Source: an uncultured Planctomycetota bacterium (GTDB lineage Bacteria; Planctomycetota; Phycisphaerae; UBA1845; UTPLA1). Taken from it: a stretch of 64,000 nt of DNA. Positions 36,954 to 45,468 of the stretch are shown in pieces. Location of the stretch: positions 393,523-457,522 of the forward strand of contig CAADGE010000048.1 in NCBI GenBank assembly GCA_900696465.1, written 5' to 3'. How positions within the stretch are numbered: the first letter of the stretch is position 1; each line of letters opens with the position of its first letter. The notes under the pieces were generated by a model that was given only the letters and a program-made list of their open reading frames with translations, was not told the origin of the DNA and made no database searches. Position numbers and translations under genes: made by a program.

Positions 36954-37766
36954 ATGCATCAGATTCGCCTACAAAGAATTGCTGCCTTACTCTTTGTCGC
37001 TTCCATCACATGCGTCTCCGGCTGCGGGCCGCAGCCGCCCAAGGTCGTGCTGGATCGCCCGGCGGAGTTTCCCGCCGCCTTGGACGGTCGGCAGCTTTTC
37101 CATACGCCCAACGCCTACATCTATGCCCACGATGAACTGGAAGCCGGAGAGGCCGACCGATGGGTGAAGCAGGTCGGCGATTACATTCAGCGCAAGCATG
37201 ATCGCTCGCTCGGCAAGGGCTTGGTCCTGGTGATGTCACCAACGGATCGTCCGATTATCTCTACGCTGGAGGAACAGGTGGCAATAGAGCACGATCCGTC
37301 CATCCAGCGCACCGCGCCGCGCCATCCGAAGAGCGTCGAGGAAGTCCGCGCCAAATTCACCGAAGAAGGAATTTCCGAGTCGGTCGCACTTCGAGGCGCC
37401 GCCCTGCCGCTGACCCGCGCGAAGCTGGCTGCATTGGCGGCCGGCGTACCGGATGTGCCATGGGCTGTCTCCGCGCCATCCGAAGAACTCGCCCGCGAGG
37501 TCGGCGTGGAGATGGGAGTTTGCATCGTGGGTAAGCGTTGGCCGAACACCAAGAAAGAACAGGCGCGAAACATGCTCAAGGGTCGCGCTGCAACGTTGGC
37601 CAAGCCGCTGCTGGTAGTCCGTGGACAGGTTGTGTACACGCTTTGGGTCCAGCAACAGCAGGACTGGAACGACGACGAACGGCGCGAGGCCATCCTGAAG
37701 CACATCCGCGAAACGCTTCGTGCGAACTGGCTCCCGGTTCCCAGTGACGAGGAACTTCAGTGGTAG
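36954..37766 (+). CDS. Lipoprotein of unknown function
   Basis: This 270-residue protein begins with a lipoprotein signal: a basic start (MHQIRLQRI), a hydrophobic stretch and a lipobox VSGC at about residues 21-24. The mature part has no recognised domain. It is rich in charged helices, with KRWPNTKKEQARNMLKGRA near the middle. It may start at 36930 instead. It follows nuoD by 60 nt on the same strand, and its 3' end overlaps the opposing GT2 gene by 10 nt. The function is unknown. Confidence 0.65.
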   Translation: MHQIRLQRIAALLFVASITCVSGCGPQPPKVVLDRPAEFPAALDGRQLFHTPNAYIYAHDELEAGEADRWVKQVGDYIQRKHDRSLGKGLVLVMSPTDRPIISTLEEQVAIEHDPSIQRTAPRHPKSVEEVRAKFTEEGISESVALRGAALPLTRAKLAALAAGVPDVPWAVSAPSEELAREVGVEMGVCIVGKRWPNTKKEQARNMLKGRAATLAKPLLVVRGQVVYTLWVQQQQDWNDDERREAILKHIRETLRANWLPVPSDEELQW

Positions 37767-38701
37767 GCAGCGGAAGCCGGTGAAGGTGCCGGCGGCCGCC
37801 TTTGGCTGCGCAGCCGGCCGAGCGCAGCATTGATCAGCACCCGCCACGGATTGGCGAGCGTCGGCTGTAGCAACGCTGCCCGGACGAGGTACTTCGCGGC
37901 CGTTCGCCGATCGCCGTTTTCCAGGTAGTGCATGCCGGTGCGTTCGTGAACCCGTGCCATGGCCCGTCGTCGCAGGTGCCCGAGGGGATCGAGCTGTTCG
38001 TACAGCGCGGCGTGATCGTTGATGAAGCGTAGCATTTCCGCGCGGTGACGACGCGGATCGGTCCAGTGCGCAGGACCGGGTCGTAACCGGATGAGCGGCT
38101 GCGCGAGCAGAATCGCGCGGTGACACTCCAGCAGCGCAACGGCCAAGCGTCGATCTTCGCAGGCGCGACCGCCCGCGAACCCTCCGACGGCCTCGAAGGC
38201 CTCGCGTCGGATGATCAGCGAAGAGCAGATGCCGGTGAGGATGTTGCGGACGAGCAGTTCTCGACGCATCCGATGCGGATCGAGCGAACCTTCCCAGTAC
38301 ATGTATTGCGGCGGCCCGCCGTCCGATGATTCCGCCCATGCCGCCGTCACGGCAAAGTCGGCGTCGGGGTGCTGTTGCAGCGCGGCGAGTTGAAGCTCCA
38401 GCTTATTCGGCTCCCAGAGATCATCGGCATCGAGAAAGGCCAGCCAGTCGCCGCGCGACATGGCGGCGCCGGCATTGCGCGCCGTGGAGGCCCCGGCATT
38501 GGCCTGACGGCGATAGCGGAGCCGCGTGCCGAGTCGCCGACAGACTTCCGCGGTGTTGTCCATGCTTCCGTCGTCCACGACGATGATTTCATCCGCAGGC
38601 ACGGTCTGCGCAAGAACGGATTCGACGGCCTCCGGGAGGACAGCAGCCGAGTTGTAGCTCGGAATGATCACTGAGATATAGGCACGAGACAGATCGCGCA
38701 T
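37757..38701 (-). CDS. Glycosyltransferase family 2
   Basis: The 314-residue GT-A enzyme has SVIIPSYNSAAVLPEAVES and IIVVDDGSMDNTAEV for nucleotide binding, NAGASTARNAGAAM, and FLDADDLW, the DxD metal site. The C-terminal half holds a less conserved acceptor region with EDRRLAVALLE near the expected catalytic base (ED). It transfers a sugar from a nucleotide donor to a surface glycan. It is the gene immediately downstream of the large structured RNA on the same strand. Confidence 0.9.
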   Translation of the reverse strand: MRDLSRAYISVIIPSYNSAAVLPEAVESVLAQTVPADEIIVVDDGSMDNTAEVCRRLGTRLRYRRQANAGASTARNAGAAMSRGDWLAFLDADDLWEPNKLELQLAALQQHPDADFAVTAAWAESSDGGPPQYMYWEGSLDPHRMRRELLVRNILTGICSSLIIRREAFEAVGGFAGGRACEDRRLAVALLECHRAILLAQPLIRLRPGPAHWTDPRRHRAEMLRFINDHAALYEQLDPLGHLRRRAMARVHERTGMHYLENGDRRTAAKYLVRAALLQPTLANPWRVLINAALGRLRSQRRPPAPSPASAAYH

Positions 38702-38754
38702 ACGTCATACATCGACAGGCAGAGGCGACCGGTTCAATTGATGCGCACGCGGCG

Positions 38755-38792
38755 CAAAAAAAGCGGCCTGCGCCCCGGAGATCCTTCTCCGG
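38755..38792 (-). terminator. Second hairpin plus T7 tract before the GT2 gene
   Basis: On the minus strand, a CCGGAG/CTCCGG hairpin (38775-38792) is followed 13 nt later by seven T residues (38755-38761). The gap is long for a classical terminator. It may back up termination of the RNA transcript or serve as a leader attenuator for GT2. Confidence 0.35.
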
Positions 38793-38925
38793 AGAAACAG
38801 ACCGCCACAGAAAACCGTGGTTTCGATTCGATCCGGTATGGAAATGCGATCCGTGCGGGAAGCGACATCGGCAGGCCTGCATACCGCGCCCACAGGCCGA
38901 CCCACCACCCCTCCCTGGTGTGGAG

Positions 38926-38952
38926 AAAAGAAAAATGCTACTGAGAGCGACG
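38926..38952 (-). terminator. Closing-helix terminator of the large RNA
   Basis: The 3' strand of the closing helix (38952-38936) runs straight into T5-C-T4 on the minus strand. The hairpin arm is formed with the far 5' end, so pausing would depend on global folding or on local weak pairing. Confidence 0.45.
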
Positions 38953-39984
38953 ATCGACCGCTTTGCCCTTCGAAGTATTCGCCATCAACCGTTGGGCCCG
39001 CCGTGTTGCCATCAGCGGGTCATTCCCTCATGAGCTTGCGATCTCGTCCAGAGTCTGGTGCGGTCGGCCGGTATCGCGGCTATCGGTTCCGCGATCCCAC
39101 TGCGCCGTTGCTCATGGCCCGGCCGGGTGGTCTTTCCAACCGACCGTCGCGTGCGGATGGGTTTAGTATCCGCCAGCGCACCTCTCATCGAGTTTCGCTG
39201 CCCTGCAGGGCCTTGCCCGGTCGAGACTAGCCGGCGCCTCTCGGCAACCGACTCCTTCCCTGGGCTTTTGCTCCCTATGACACTTGCAACATGCGAGGTC
39301 CGGTTCACACGGGCTTTGCCTGCCCGCCACCTTCCGCCCTCAGGGTTTGGCTACCCTCTCGACGGCTTTCTCCCTTGCATGTCTTGCCGGCCATGTTTCA
39401 TACCGGCAGCGCCTTTGGGATTCTCCCTTCGGAGCTTTCTCCTCTCGCAAGATTGCAGCGGCGTTACCCACCGCTACGCGCCCCGCTTGCCGTTACACAC
39501 GCACCCCGCATCGCCGCACCGAAGCGCGACCACGCTGTAAGTACGCAGCTCGGCTACCGGGTACTGCCTTTCGAGAGTCCCTCGCGACCGCGCCGGGTGT
39601 TTAGCCCGGCCCATCGCTGGCTGCTCCCATGGGCCTTCTCCCTTTCAGGGGACTTGATCGTCAACCTTGGCAGGCATTTCGGCCCGCCTCCTCCCACACG
39701 CTTATGCGCCACTTCGGGTTACCCCTGGCCGCGCCGGATGCGTCACGGAGTCTCGATCGGTTGACGCCTGGTCCGACCCGGTGGGACGGACACCCCTCTG
39801 AGGGTTCTTGCGCCTCAACCTCCCTGGCATTGGGCTCTAATTCGCCGGCCCGGGCTATGTGTTCACCTTGCAGGTTGTCGCTCATTACTGAACGACTCGA
39901 CGCCTGCGCTTTGGGCCGTCGCGAGCTTACCGGAGTTGTCAGGGCTGCTGATCGGCGCCGATCAAGCGCCACTCATCAGTAGCA
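38926..39984 (-). ncRNA. Large (~1.05 kb) structured non-coding RNA, family unknown
   Basis: No credible CDS spans this 1.5-kb gap. On the minus strand the two ends pair. TGCTACTGA at the 5' end (39984-39976) matches TCAGTAGCA at the 3' end (38944-38936). After a bulged U come GAG/CTC and five more pairs, giving about 17 bp. TTTTTCTTTT follows directly (38935-38926). Internal helices include CGGTCGG/CCGACCG (39061-39067 with 39140-39146) enclosing ATCGCGG/CCGCGAT (39073-39095), and an 8-bp long-range helix (39659-39666 with 39759-39766). Others are GCCGGG/CCCGGC (39592-39610), GGCCCAT/ATGGGCC (39609-39635), TGCCGG/CCGGCA (39385-39408) and the palindrome GATCGGCGCCGATC (39950-39963). Unpaired parts are A-rich, with GAAA, GUAA and UUCG loops. 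No group II domain V, RNase P CR-I, tmRNA or rRNA signature is seen. Confidence 0.75.
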
Positions 39985-39989
39985 AGTGC

Positions 39990-40017
39990 AACATACCGCG
40001 CATCGAAAGCTCGTCAA
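39990..40017 (-). promoter_or_regulatory. Promoter of the large RNA
   Basis: On the minus strand, TTGACG (plus 40012-40017) is separated by 16 nt from TATGTT (plus 39990-39995). The predicted transcription start is about 39983-39984, exactly where the 5' arm of the closing helix begins. This coincidence supports both calls. Confidence 0.6.
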
Positions 40018-40261
40018 AAGAAAAGTTTCCGCGGGAGAATTTTCACAGGCAGGAGCGAGTATTTGCGCACAGCCGCGGGCTCGTAAGCTTCGATGAACTG
40101 ACATCTAGCCGATGGTCGAGTGTTCGCAAGTTTCTTTAAGAATCCGCGAAGAATAATGATCTTCACAGGCCGATGCAGAGGCGAGTCGGTACGCTTTCCG
40201 CAGGTTGTCCAGAGCAAATCACCGTATCTGACAGGTTTTGCACAATTCGTTAACCGGCGGT

Positions 40262-40681
40262 ATGAATAAATCGCGTGCGATGTCGACGAAAAACCCGAAA
40301 ACACGTTACAAACTGCCAAGAAACCGCCGCCTGGCAGGAAAGAAGGCGTTCGCCCGAGTCTTCGCGGCAAAGTGTTCGGCTTCGAATCGGTATCTGGTGA
40401 TCTACGCCACGGCAAACGAGCTGCCACATGCGCGCATCGGGCTGTCCGTCAGCAAGAAACTCGGCACGGCCGTGAAGCGCAACCGGCTCAAGCGGCTTCT
40501 GCGCGAGGCGTTTCGCCTGGAGGCGCAATCGCTTCCGAAGGGGTACGACCTCATCTGTATCCTGCGTGCGACGGAGGACACTGCATTGGAAAGTTATCGC
40601 ACGGCGATCCGTAGCGTGAGCGCACGAGCCGTGGAGCGCTACGAGAGCTGGAGTCGCATGCGCGATCCAGATAAACCGTAG
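40262..40681 (+). CDS. rnpA: Ribonuclease P protein component
   Basis: The 139-residue basic protein carries the RnpA hallmark IGLSVSKKLGTAVKRNRLKRLLREAFR and an N-terminal YKLPRNRRLAGKKAFARVF. It assists the RNase P RNA in trimming tRNA 5' ends. Usually rpmH (L34) lies just upstream; here the 250 nt before rnpA encode no L34, so the gene has left its usual neighbourhood. ATG 40262 or ATG 40280 may start it; no strong Shine-Dalgarno is visible. The next gene, bactofilin, is convergent. Confidence 0.88.
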   Translation: MNKSRAMSTKNPKTRYKLPRNRRLAGKKAFARVFAAKCSASNRYLVIYATANELPHARIGLSVSKKLGTAVKRNRLKRLLREAFRLEAQSLPKGYDLICILRATEDTALESYRTAIRSVSARAVERYESWSRMRDPDKP

Positions 40682-40690
40682 ACTCACATG

Positions 40691-40719
40691 ATAAAAGGGG
40701 TAAGCTGTGCCCACCCTTT
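40691..40719 (-). terminator. Probable terminator downstream of the bactofilin gene
   Basis: AAAGGGGT (40694-40701) pairs with ACCCTTT (40713-40719); on the minus strand the stem runs into CTTTTATC. It sits about 50 nt after the bactofilin stop and about 10 nt after the rnpA stop, so it may act both ways. The loop is 11 nt. Confidence 0.4.
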
Positions 40720-40769
40720 GCGGATAGGCGAAGAGTTCATCGGCTCCCGCGGGGGTGGCGCTGCGTTGC

Positions 40770-41240
40770 TTACGGGTTCGCCGGTACGCGAATCTCCGCC
40801 GGGCGCGGCGGGGCTTGGCGGACGGCCGTGGGGGACATCCGTGCGATATCGGGAGAGGCGGCCGCTTCGGGAGCCGGCGCGGCGCGGCGCTGCGCGGCTT
40901 CGGCAGCATGCTGACCGACCGTGACGTTGCCAACAAAGATGGCGCCGTCGTTGATCTCCAAGCGGGTCGTGCGAAGGTTTCCCTCGACCTTGGCCGTCGC
41001 GAGCAGGTGAAGCTTCTCACTCACGATGAAGTCGCCCTTGCATTCGCCTTCGACGCGAACATTCGCGGCCTCGATGTTGGCCGACAGCTTCGCGCCTTCG
41101 GCGACGTGCAGGATGCCCTTGGAGCGAATCTGTCCGTCAAAGCCGCCTTCGATGCGAACGCCCTTGTCAAAAGTCAATTCGCCCTTGAACCTCGCATCAG
41201 CACCAATGACGGTCGGAAATTCGCCGTTGATCTCGGCCAT
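40770..41240 (-). CDS. Bactofilin (polymer-forming cytoskeletal protein)
   Basis: The 156-residue protein has a DUF583/bactofilin core at about residues 8-105 made of short beta-helix rungs (FKGELTFDKGVRIEGGFDGQI, VAEGAKLSANIEAANVRVEG, VEGNLRTTRLEINDGAIFVG), flanked by a short N-terminus and an Ala/Pro-rich disordered tail. Bactofilins polymerise without nucleotides and localise cell-wall or shape enzymes. A promoter with an extended -10 lies about 200 nt upstream, leaving a long leader. Confidence 0.9.
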   Translation of the reverse strand: MAEINGEFPTVIGADARFKGELTFDKGVRIEGGFDGQIRSKGILHVAEGAKLSANIEAANVRVEGECKGDFIVSEKLHLLATAKVEGNLRTTRLEINDGAIFVGNVTVGQHAAEAAQRRAAPAPEAAASPDIARMSPTAVRQAPPRPAEIRVPANP

Positions 41241-41450
41241 GATCTTTCTATCCTCCAGCCCCGATCAACCGGGGCGCGAAACGATCGCAATTCACTAACA
41301 TCCTCAACCACGTTGTCCCGGTTGCCCGGCAACCCGGGCGTTCCATGCGGGAAATAGCCGCAAGCGGCTCTCGCTGTGAATCCTTTCGGCCAACGATGAC
41401 CCCCACACGTCTGACCCGGAAACCCCATCCGTGGAGAACGAGCAGTATAG
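41241..41450 (-). promoter_or_regulatory. Promoter and ~200-nt structured 5' leader of the bactofilin gene
   Basis: On the minus strand, TTGTTT is 16 nt from an extended -10 TGCTATACT (TATACT at plus 41444-41449), giving a start near 41437. The leader contains AGCCGC/GCGGCT and a long CCCGGGTTGCC/GGCAACCGGG hairpin. I compared it with the c-di-GMP-I consensus and did not find the CGCAAAGCC core, so no riboswitch class is named. The rest of the 376-nt gap up to 41616 shows nothing recognisable. Confidence 0.45.
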
Positions 41451-41616
41451 CACGCCCGACATTGAAAACAATGCACCCGCCAAGGGGACCTCTGCTCTAA
41501 CGGGCTCCGAATGGACCTTTTTCGACTCCCGGTGGCCGGTGACATGCTGCAACGACCTGTGAATTGTTTGTGGACAGTCGATAGAGGTGGACAGACGAGT
41601 GAAATTGACAGGCGCC

Positions 41617-42801
41617 CTACGGCTCCTCATCCATTCCGAAAACACGGCGACGTAATCGACCGTCGATGACGCCCACGAGCGTATTCATCGCGAGAATCGA
41701 CCAGTAGCATTCGCACTCCACGACACCGTAAAGCCGCATGAAGATAGTCAGCACACCGACACCGGCCGCAAAGAGGGCCTGTCCGCGGGCCCGCATTGGC
41801 GTCGTGGTCATGTCTCCGGCGATGAGGAAGGCGCCGAGCATGAGCTCGCCGGAAGTCAGGTGATAGAGCACATAGGCCACACCGACGGCGCGGCCCTGCT
41901 CGACGGCGAAGACGGGGAACCAGTCGTACCCACCTTCGTTGCCACCGGATTCGACGGGTAGCAATGCCGCGGCCACCGCAGCCGCGGCAATCATGACGAC
42001 GGGCATCTGCCAGCGAAGAAATCCACGATAAATGAGGTACAGCCCCGCAATGATCAGTGCCAGGGTACAGGTCTCACCGATTCCACCGGGCACGAGGCCA
42101 AAGATCGAATCCTGCCAGGGAGGCAGCTTTTCGCGAAGCAGCGGTTCGTAGGCGAGACCGCCGTCGGGACGGAATCTGCCCTGAGCGAAGGCGCGCAGGG
42201 TCTGGACTGGCCGTTCCATTGCCAGCGCCTGAACATTCGCATCGTGTGGCTGAGCGAACCATCCTCCATAGCCGGCCATCTCGACACGTTGCGGCTGATC
42301 CAGTCGTCCTACCAGCAGATGACCCGGTGCGAGGATCGGCCATGTCGGATGTAGACTGAGTGAAAGGGTCGGCAGGAAGAGCAACTGCAGCACGACGCGC
42401 CCGACGAGTGCGGGCTGCCAGCAGAAATGTCCAAGCCCTCCGAAGACGATCTTGCCGAAGACAACGGCGATAAGCGAGCCAATCGCCGGGATATACCAGG
42501 GAACGGTGGCCGGAAGGGTCAGACCCAGCAGCAGACCGGTCAATGATGCGTGGGAGAGCCCTCCCACCACTGGACGCGCCCGGGCATAACCGACGATGCA
42601 GTCGGTGGCGATGGCGGAGAGCATCGCCACGAGCAACACCTTAGCGGCGCTTGCACCAAAAATGACCGTGCCGCAGAGGCCAACGATGCCTGCTGCAAGC
42701 GTCCAGGATCGGAGGATATCGAGATGCGTGCTTCCGCCGAGACGATGCGGCGCCGCCAGCGCAACCCACCCACCTGGAATTGTTCGAGCGTCGGCCTTCA
42801 T
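41617..42801 (-). CDS. rnfD: Electron transport complex subunit RnfD
   Basis: The 394-residue integral membrane protein belongs to the RnfD/NqrB family. It has about ten hydrophobic helices and the conserved FMN-attachment region, here AGDMTTTPMRARGQ, where a threonine would carry covalent FMN. A VGYARARPVVGGLSHASLTGLLLGLTLP segment is also typical. Its ATG (42801) overlaps the rnfC stop as ATGA, so the subunits are coupled. The usual partners rnfA, B, E and G are missing on both sides. Either they are encoded elsewhere or this is a reduced membrane redox module. Confidence 0.85.
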   Translation of the reverse strand: MKADARTIPGGWVALAAPHRLGGSTHLDILRSWTLAAGIVGLCGTVIFGASAAKVLLVAMLSAIATDCIVGYARARPVVGGLSHASLTGLLLGLTLPATVPWYIPAIGSLIAVVFGKIVFGGLGHFCWQPALVGRVVLQLLFLPTLSLSLHPTWPILAPGHLLVGRLDQPQRVEMAGYGGWFAQPHDANVQALAMERPVQTLRAFAQGRFRPDGGLAYEPLLREKLPPWQDSIFGLVPGGIGETCTLALIIAGLYLIYRGFLRWQMPVVMIAAAAVAAALLPVESGGNEGGYDWFPVFAVEQGRAVGVAYVLYHLTSGELMLGAFLIAGDMTTTPMRARGQALFAAGVGVLTIFMRLYGVVECECYWSILAMNTLVGVIDGRLRRRVFGMDEEP

Positions 42802-44123
42802 GCACCCCCCGACGAATGGCTCGAAGTCGTGCAGAAGCGTTCGCGTGCCCGATGGATCGTCGCGGCAAGCGGCAACGTGGCCGGGCACACGTAGCTGCAC
42901 AGGCCGCAGTCCAGGCAGGTCTTAAGATGCGCCTTTGTCTGCTCATCAGCCGACGACGCCGGCTCGAGCTGCACAAGCGCTGCGGGGTCGAGGCCGACGG
43001 GACAATCTTCCACGCACCAGCCGCATCGGATGCAGGGCACGGGGTTCGTTGCGTGTACCTGCGAGAAGAGCAGAATGGCGGCCGTATCAGCGGAGATGAC
43101 GGTCTCATCTCGTGTGAGCGCGATACCCGTCAGCGGTCCGCCCCAGACCGCCTGACGCACGGGCGCAAGCAGCCCCACCCGGTCGGCCAATTGTCTGACG
43201 CTCGTGCCGATCGGAACGCGATAGGTGCCGGCGTGTTCGACGGCATCGCCGGCGACGGTCACGATCGCATGCGTGACCGGTCGATCTGAAAAGACTGCAT
43301 CCGCGGCCATTCTAATCGTGGTAAGCGGAACAACCACCGCCTCGACATCAAGCGGAGTACCGCCCGGAGGAACTTCCCGATCGAGAATCGTCTTGACCAG
43401 CAGATTGGGCTGACACTGTGGATAACGATCAGAAAGCGGCGAAATCTCGATGTGCCGGCCCGCCGCTTCGGCACAGACGCGCTTGACCACACGGCGATGG
43501 CGATACGGCAGCGCGAAGTAGACGTGATGGACGCCGAGGGCATCAGCGAGCTCACCGGTCATGTCCAGAAATCGGCCGTGCTGCTCGACCAACGTGCGCA
43601 GGTCACTGGTCAGATAGGGCTCTGTTTCCATGGCGCTCACGATCAGGTCGGTGACGCCGGCCTGAGTGGCTTGGCGGATCAACTCATGCGCCGGCATGAG
43701 TGGCGCGGGAACGATCACGCCATGCTCGGCAAGCTGCAGGACCATGGACTCTTCCGACCATGTGCGATTGCAGGGAGCGGCCGTATCGCGCCCGTCCGGC
43801 TCGATGACGGCGCAGGGCAGAAAGCCCTCGCGCGCCGTCCAGACGCGATCGATTTCCACGACGCGACCGGAGGTCGGCGCATGCACCGAGACGGAAGCGG
43901 TGCCAACGAGTGCGGCAATTCGCTGTCCGCGAAGGACACTGTCACCGACGGCGACCTCGGGCTTGGTGGGCATCGTGCGCGAGACCTGCAACGGCACACG
44001 CAGCGGGTCTCTGGCAACGACGTTCTCAATAGGGCGGCGCGAAGTGGCCTGTTTGAAATCCGGGAGGAAGAGGCCGCCCTCAAAACCCTCTCGTGGACCC
44101 AGGAGATTGAGCAACAAGGACAT
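42798..44123 (-). CDS. rnfC: Electron transport complex subunit RnfC
   Basis: The 441-residue soluble subunit has the RnfC layout: an N-terminal biotinyl-like barrel (VGDSVLRGQRIAALVG ... VHAPTSGRVVEI), a Rossmann/FMN-NADH region with CAVIEPDGRD, a SLBB segment, and two ferredoxin motifs CIRCGWCVEDCP and CLDCGLCSYVCP near residues 365-415. It passes electrons between NADH and ferredoxin in Rnf complexes. It is shorter than E. coli RsxC because it lacks the Ala-rich tail. ATG 44123 starts at homology (MSLLLNLLGP); the open frame runs further up. It precedes rnfD. Confidence 0.9.
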   Translation of the reverse strand: MSLLLNLLGPREGFEGGLFLPDFKQATSRRPIENVVARDPLRVPLQVSRTMPTKPEVAVGDSVLRGQRIAALVGTASVSVHAPTSGRVVEIDRVWTAREGFLPCAVIEPDGRDTAAPCNRTWSEESMVLQLAEHGVIVPAPLMPAHELIRQATQAGVTDLIVSAMETEPYLTSDLRTLVEQHGRFLDMTGELADALGVHHVYFALPYRHRRVVKRVCAEAAGRHIEISPLSDRYPQCQPNLLVKTILDREVPPGGTPLDVEAVVVPLTTIRMAADAVFSDRPVTHAIVTVAGDAVEHAGTYRVPIGTSVRQLADRVGLLAPVRQAVWGGPLTGIALTRDETVISADTAAILLFSQVHATNPVPCIRCGWCVEDCPVGLDPAALVQLEPASSADEQTKAHLKTCLDCGLCSYVCPATLPLAATIHRARERFCTTSSHSSGGA

Positions 44124-44328
44124 CGAGGACAATTCCCTGACAGCAGGGGCAGCAGGACATTGCCGGCGCCCATGACTAGCTGCCGTTGATCTAACTCGTA
44201 CGCCGCAGATCCGGCGACCCTTTGCGCGGCGATTGTATCGCACGGCACGGCGGAGAAAACTGCCCGGGAATTCCTGTTACTTTCGGCTTTAACCGCGCAA
44301 CTGCCGACCCATCGGCCCCCGGTAATCG

Positions 44329-45468
44329 CTAGCGCGGTACGAAGCTCACCGTGATGTGCATGATCGTCCAGTAGAGAAAAGACTCGGGCGCCAGGAGCCA
44401 GTGCAAGGCCGGGCTCTGGTCAAGCGCCAGGGTCCAATAGAGGCCGAGGGCCATCAGCACGGCGGCCATGCCGATATGGAGTGTCTTGAAGCCGGTGGCG
44501 GTCGTACGCATCCACAGCCACCAGCCCTGCGGGGGCGACTTGGGCGGATTCTTCGCGAACTGATACGAAGCGAAGACGTACCAGGCAACCACGTGAAAGA
44601 GAATCAGGGCGTAGAAACGCTGGGTCAGGAGAATAATCAGACCGAGCACGGTCGCCACGCCAAACATGACGAAGAAGAGCTTGCTATGGGCCTCCATGAA
44701 AGAACGCACATCGCCATAGCCGAACACGCGGGCATACTTACGCAGCACATAAGCGTAGCCGATGGCGACCATCAAAACTGGAAGGACCGCAAGGAGAATC
44801 TTCAAATGCATCGGCAATGCGCCGCTGAACCATGCCGTCTCGGCGAGGCCAAGACTCGCGAGACCGGTCTCCGAAGCGGTGAGTTTTTTTACATAGATAC
44901 CGAAGGGCGCAGCCGTCAGCACCATCGCCGCAAGCGAGGCAACAATCAGGGCAACCATCCAACGGATGAATGATTTGAATGCGGCTTTGTCGGGAATGGG
45001 CCCGGCCTCGCCCAGGACGGTGTAAAACATCGCTTCGTCGCGCAGCTCATGCACAAGAAAGTAGAAGTAAACCCCAACTGACAGAACAAGGTCCGTACGC
45101 CCCCCGCCGCCATAGTAGAGTGTGCAGAGCCCTGCTCCGGCCAGAAGCAGCCCAAGCACCCAGAGTCGCTGCCTGCGGTTCTGATTGTTGCGCGACGAGA
45201 CCATGAAAAGAAAGCCGATGATGATGTGCGGGATCGTGATATAGCGCATCGCCGCCTCGCTCGCTTCACGGATGAAGCGATCGCTGGCGGGGTGGCGATT
45301 CAGAATGTTCCGCTCAACGTAGTACGCGCACCAGAAAAGGAAAACGATAACTGCCGTCCAAAAGGCAGCCCGGATGAAATTCGCGCGAGTCACACCAAGG
45401 CGGGCCGTCAGACTCGTCGTTTGGATGGGAAGAGCTAACGTCGCGGCAGAGTCCGTTCCGTTCGACAT
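44329..45468 (-). CDS. Polytopic membrane protein of unknown function
   Basis: The 379-residue protein has about nine predicted helices. Histidines and acidic residues occur in or near helices: TIPHIIIGF, LVHELRDEAMFY, LPMHLKIL, LILFHVVAWY, TLHIGMAA and the C-terminal MHITVSF. Repeated in-membrane histidines suggest metal or heme binding, but I do not recognise the family. It starts its own transcription unit (promoter at 45581-45608) and lies 205 nt before rnfC on the same strand, so it may be co-expressed with the RnfCD pair. Confidence 0.65.
   Translation of the reverse strand: MSNGTDSAATLALPIQTTSLTARLGVTRANFIRAAFWTAVIVFLFWCAYYVERNILNRHPASDRFIREASEAAMRYITIPHIIIGFLFMVSSRNNQNRRQRLWVLGLLLAGAGLCTLYYGGGGRTDLVLSVGVYFYFLVHELRDEAMFYTVLGEAGPIPDKAAFKSFIRWMVALIVASLAAMVLTAAPFGIYVKKLTASETGLASLGLAETAWFSGALPMHLKILLAVLPVLMVAIGYAYVLRKYARVFGYGDVRSFMEAHSKLFFVMFGVATVLGLIILLTQRFYALILFHVVAWYVFASYQFAKNPPKSPPQGWWLWMRTTATGFKTLHIGMAAVLMALGLYWTLALDQSPALHWLLAPESFLYWTIMHITVSFVPR

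Noticed and set aside
39058..39982. Plus-strand ORFs of 100-160 codons across the large RNA locus
   Set aside because: Overlapping in several frames, Pro/Ser/Arg-rich and without start signals. They are the antisense of stable helices; database entries resembling them would be spurious.
38926..39984. Group II intron or RNase P RNA as an explanation for the large RNA
   Set aside because: No domain V (AGC ... GAAA ... GUUC type hairpin), no reverse transcriptase, and no GAGGAAAGUCC-like RNase P core. The closing helix plus terminator fits an independent RNA.
40020..40260. Replication origin near rnpA
   Set aside because: Only weak DnaA-box-like matches (TTTTCACA, CTTCACA); no dnaA, dnaN or rpmH nearby and no box cluster.
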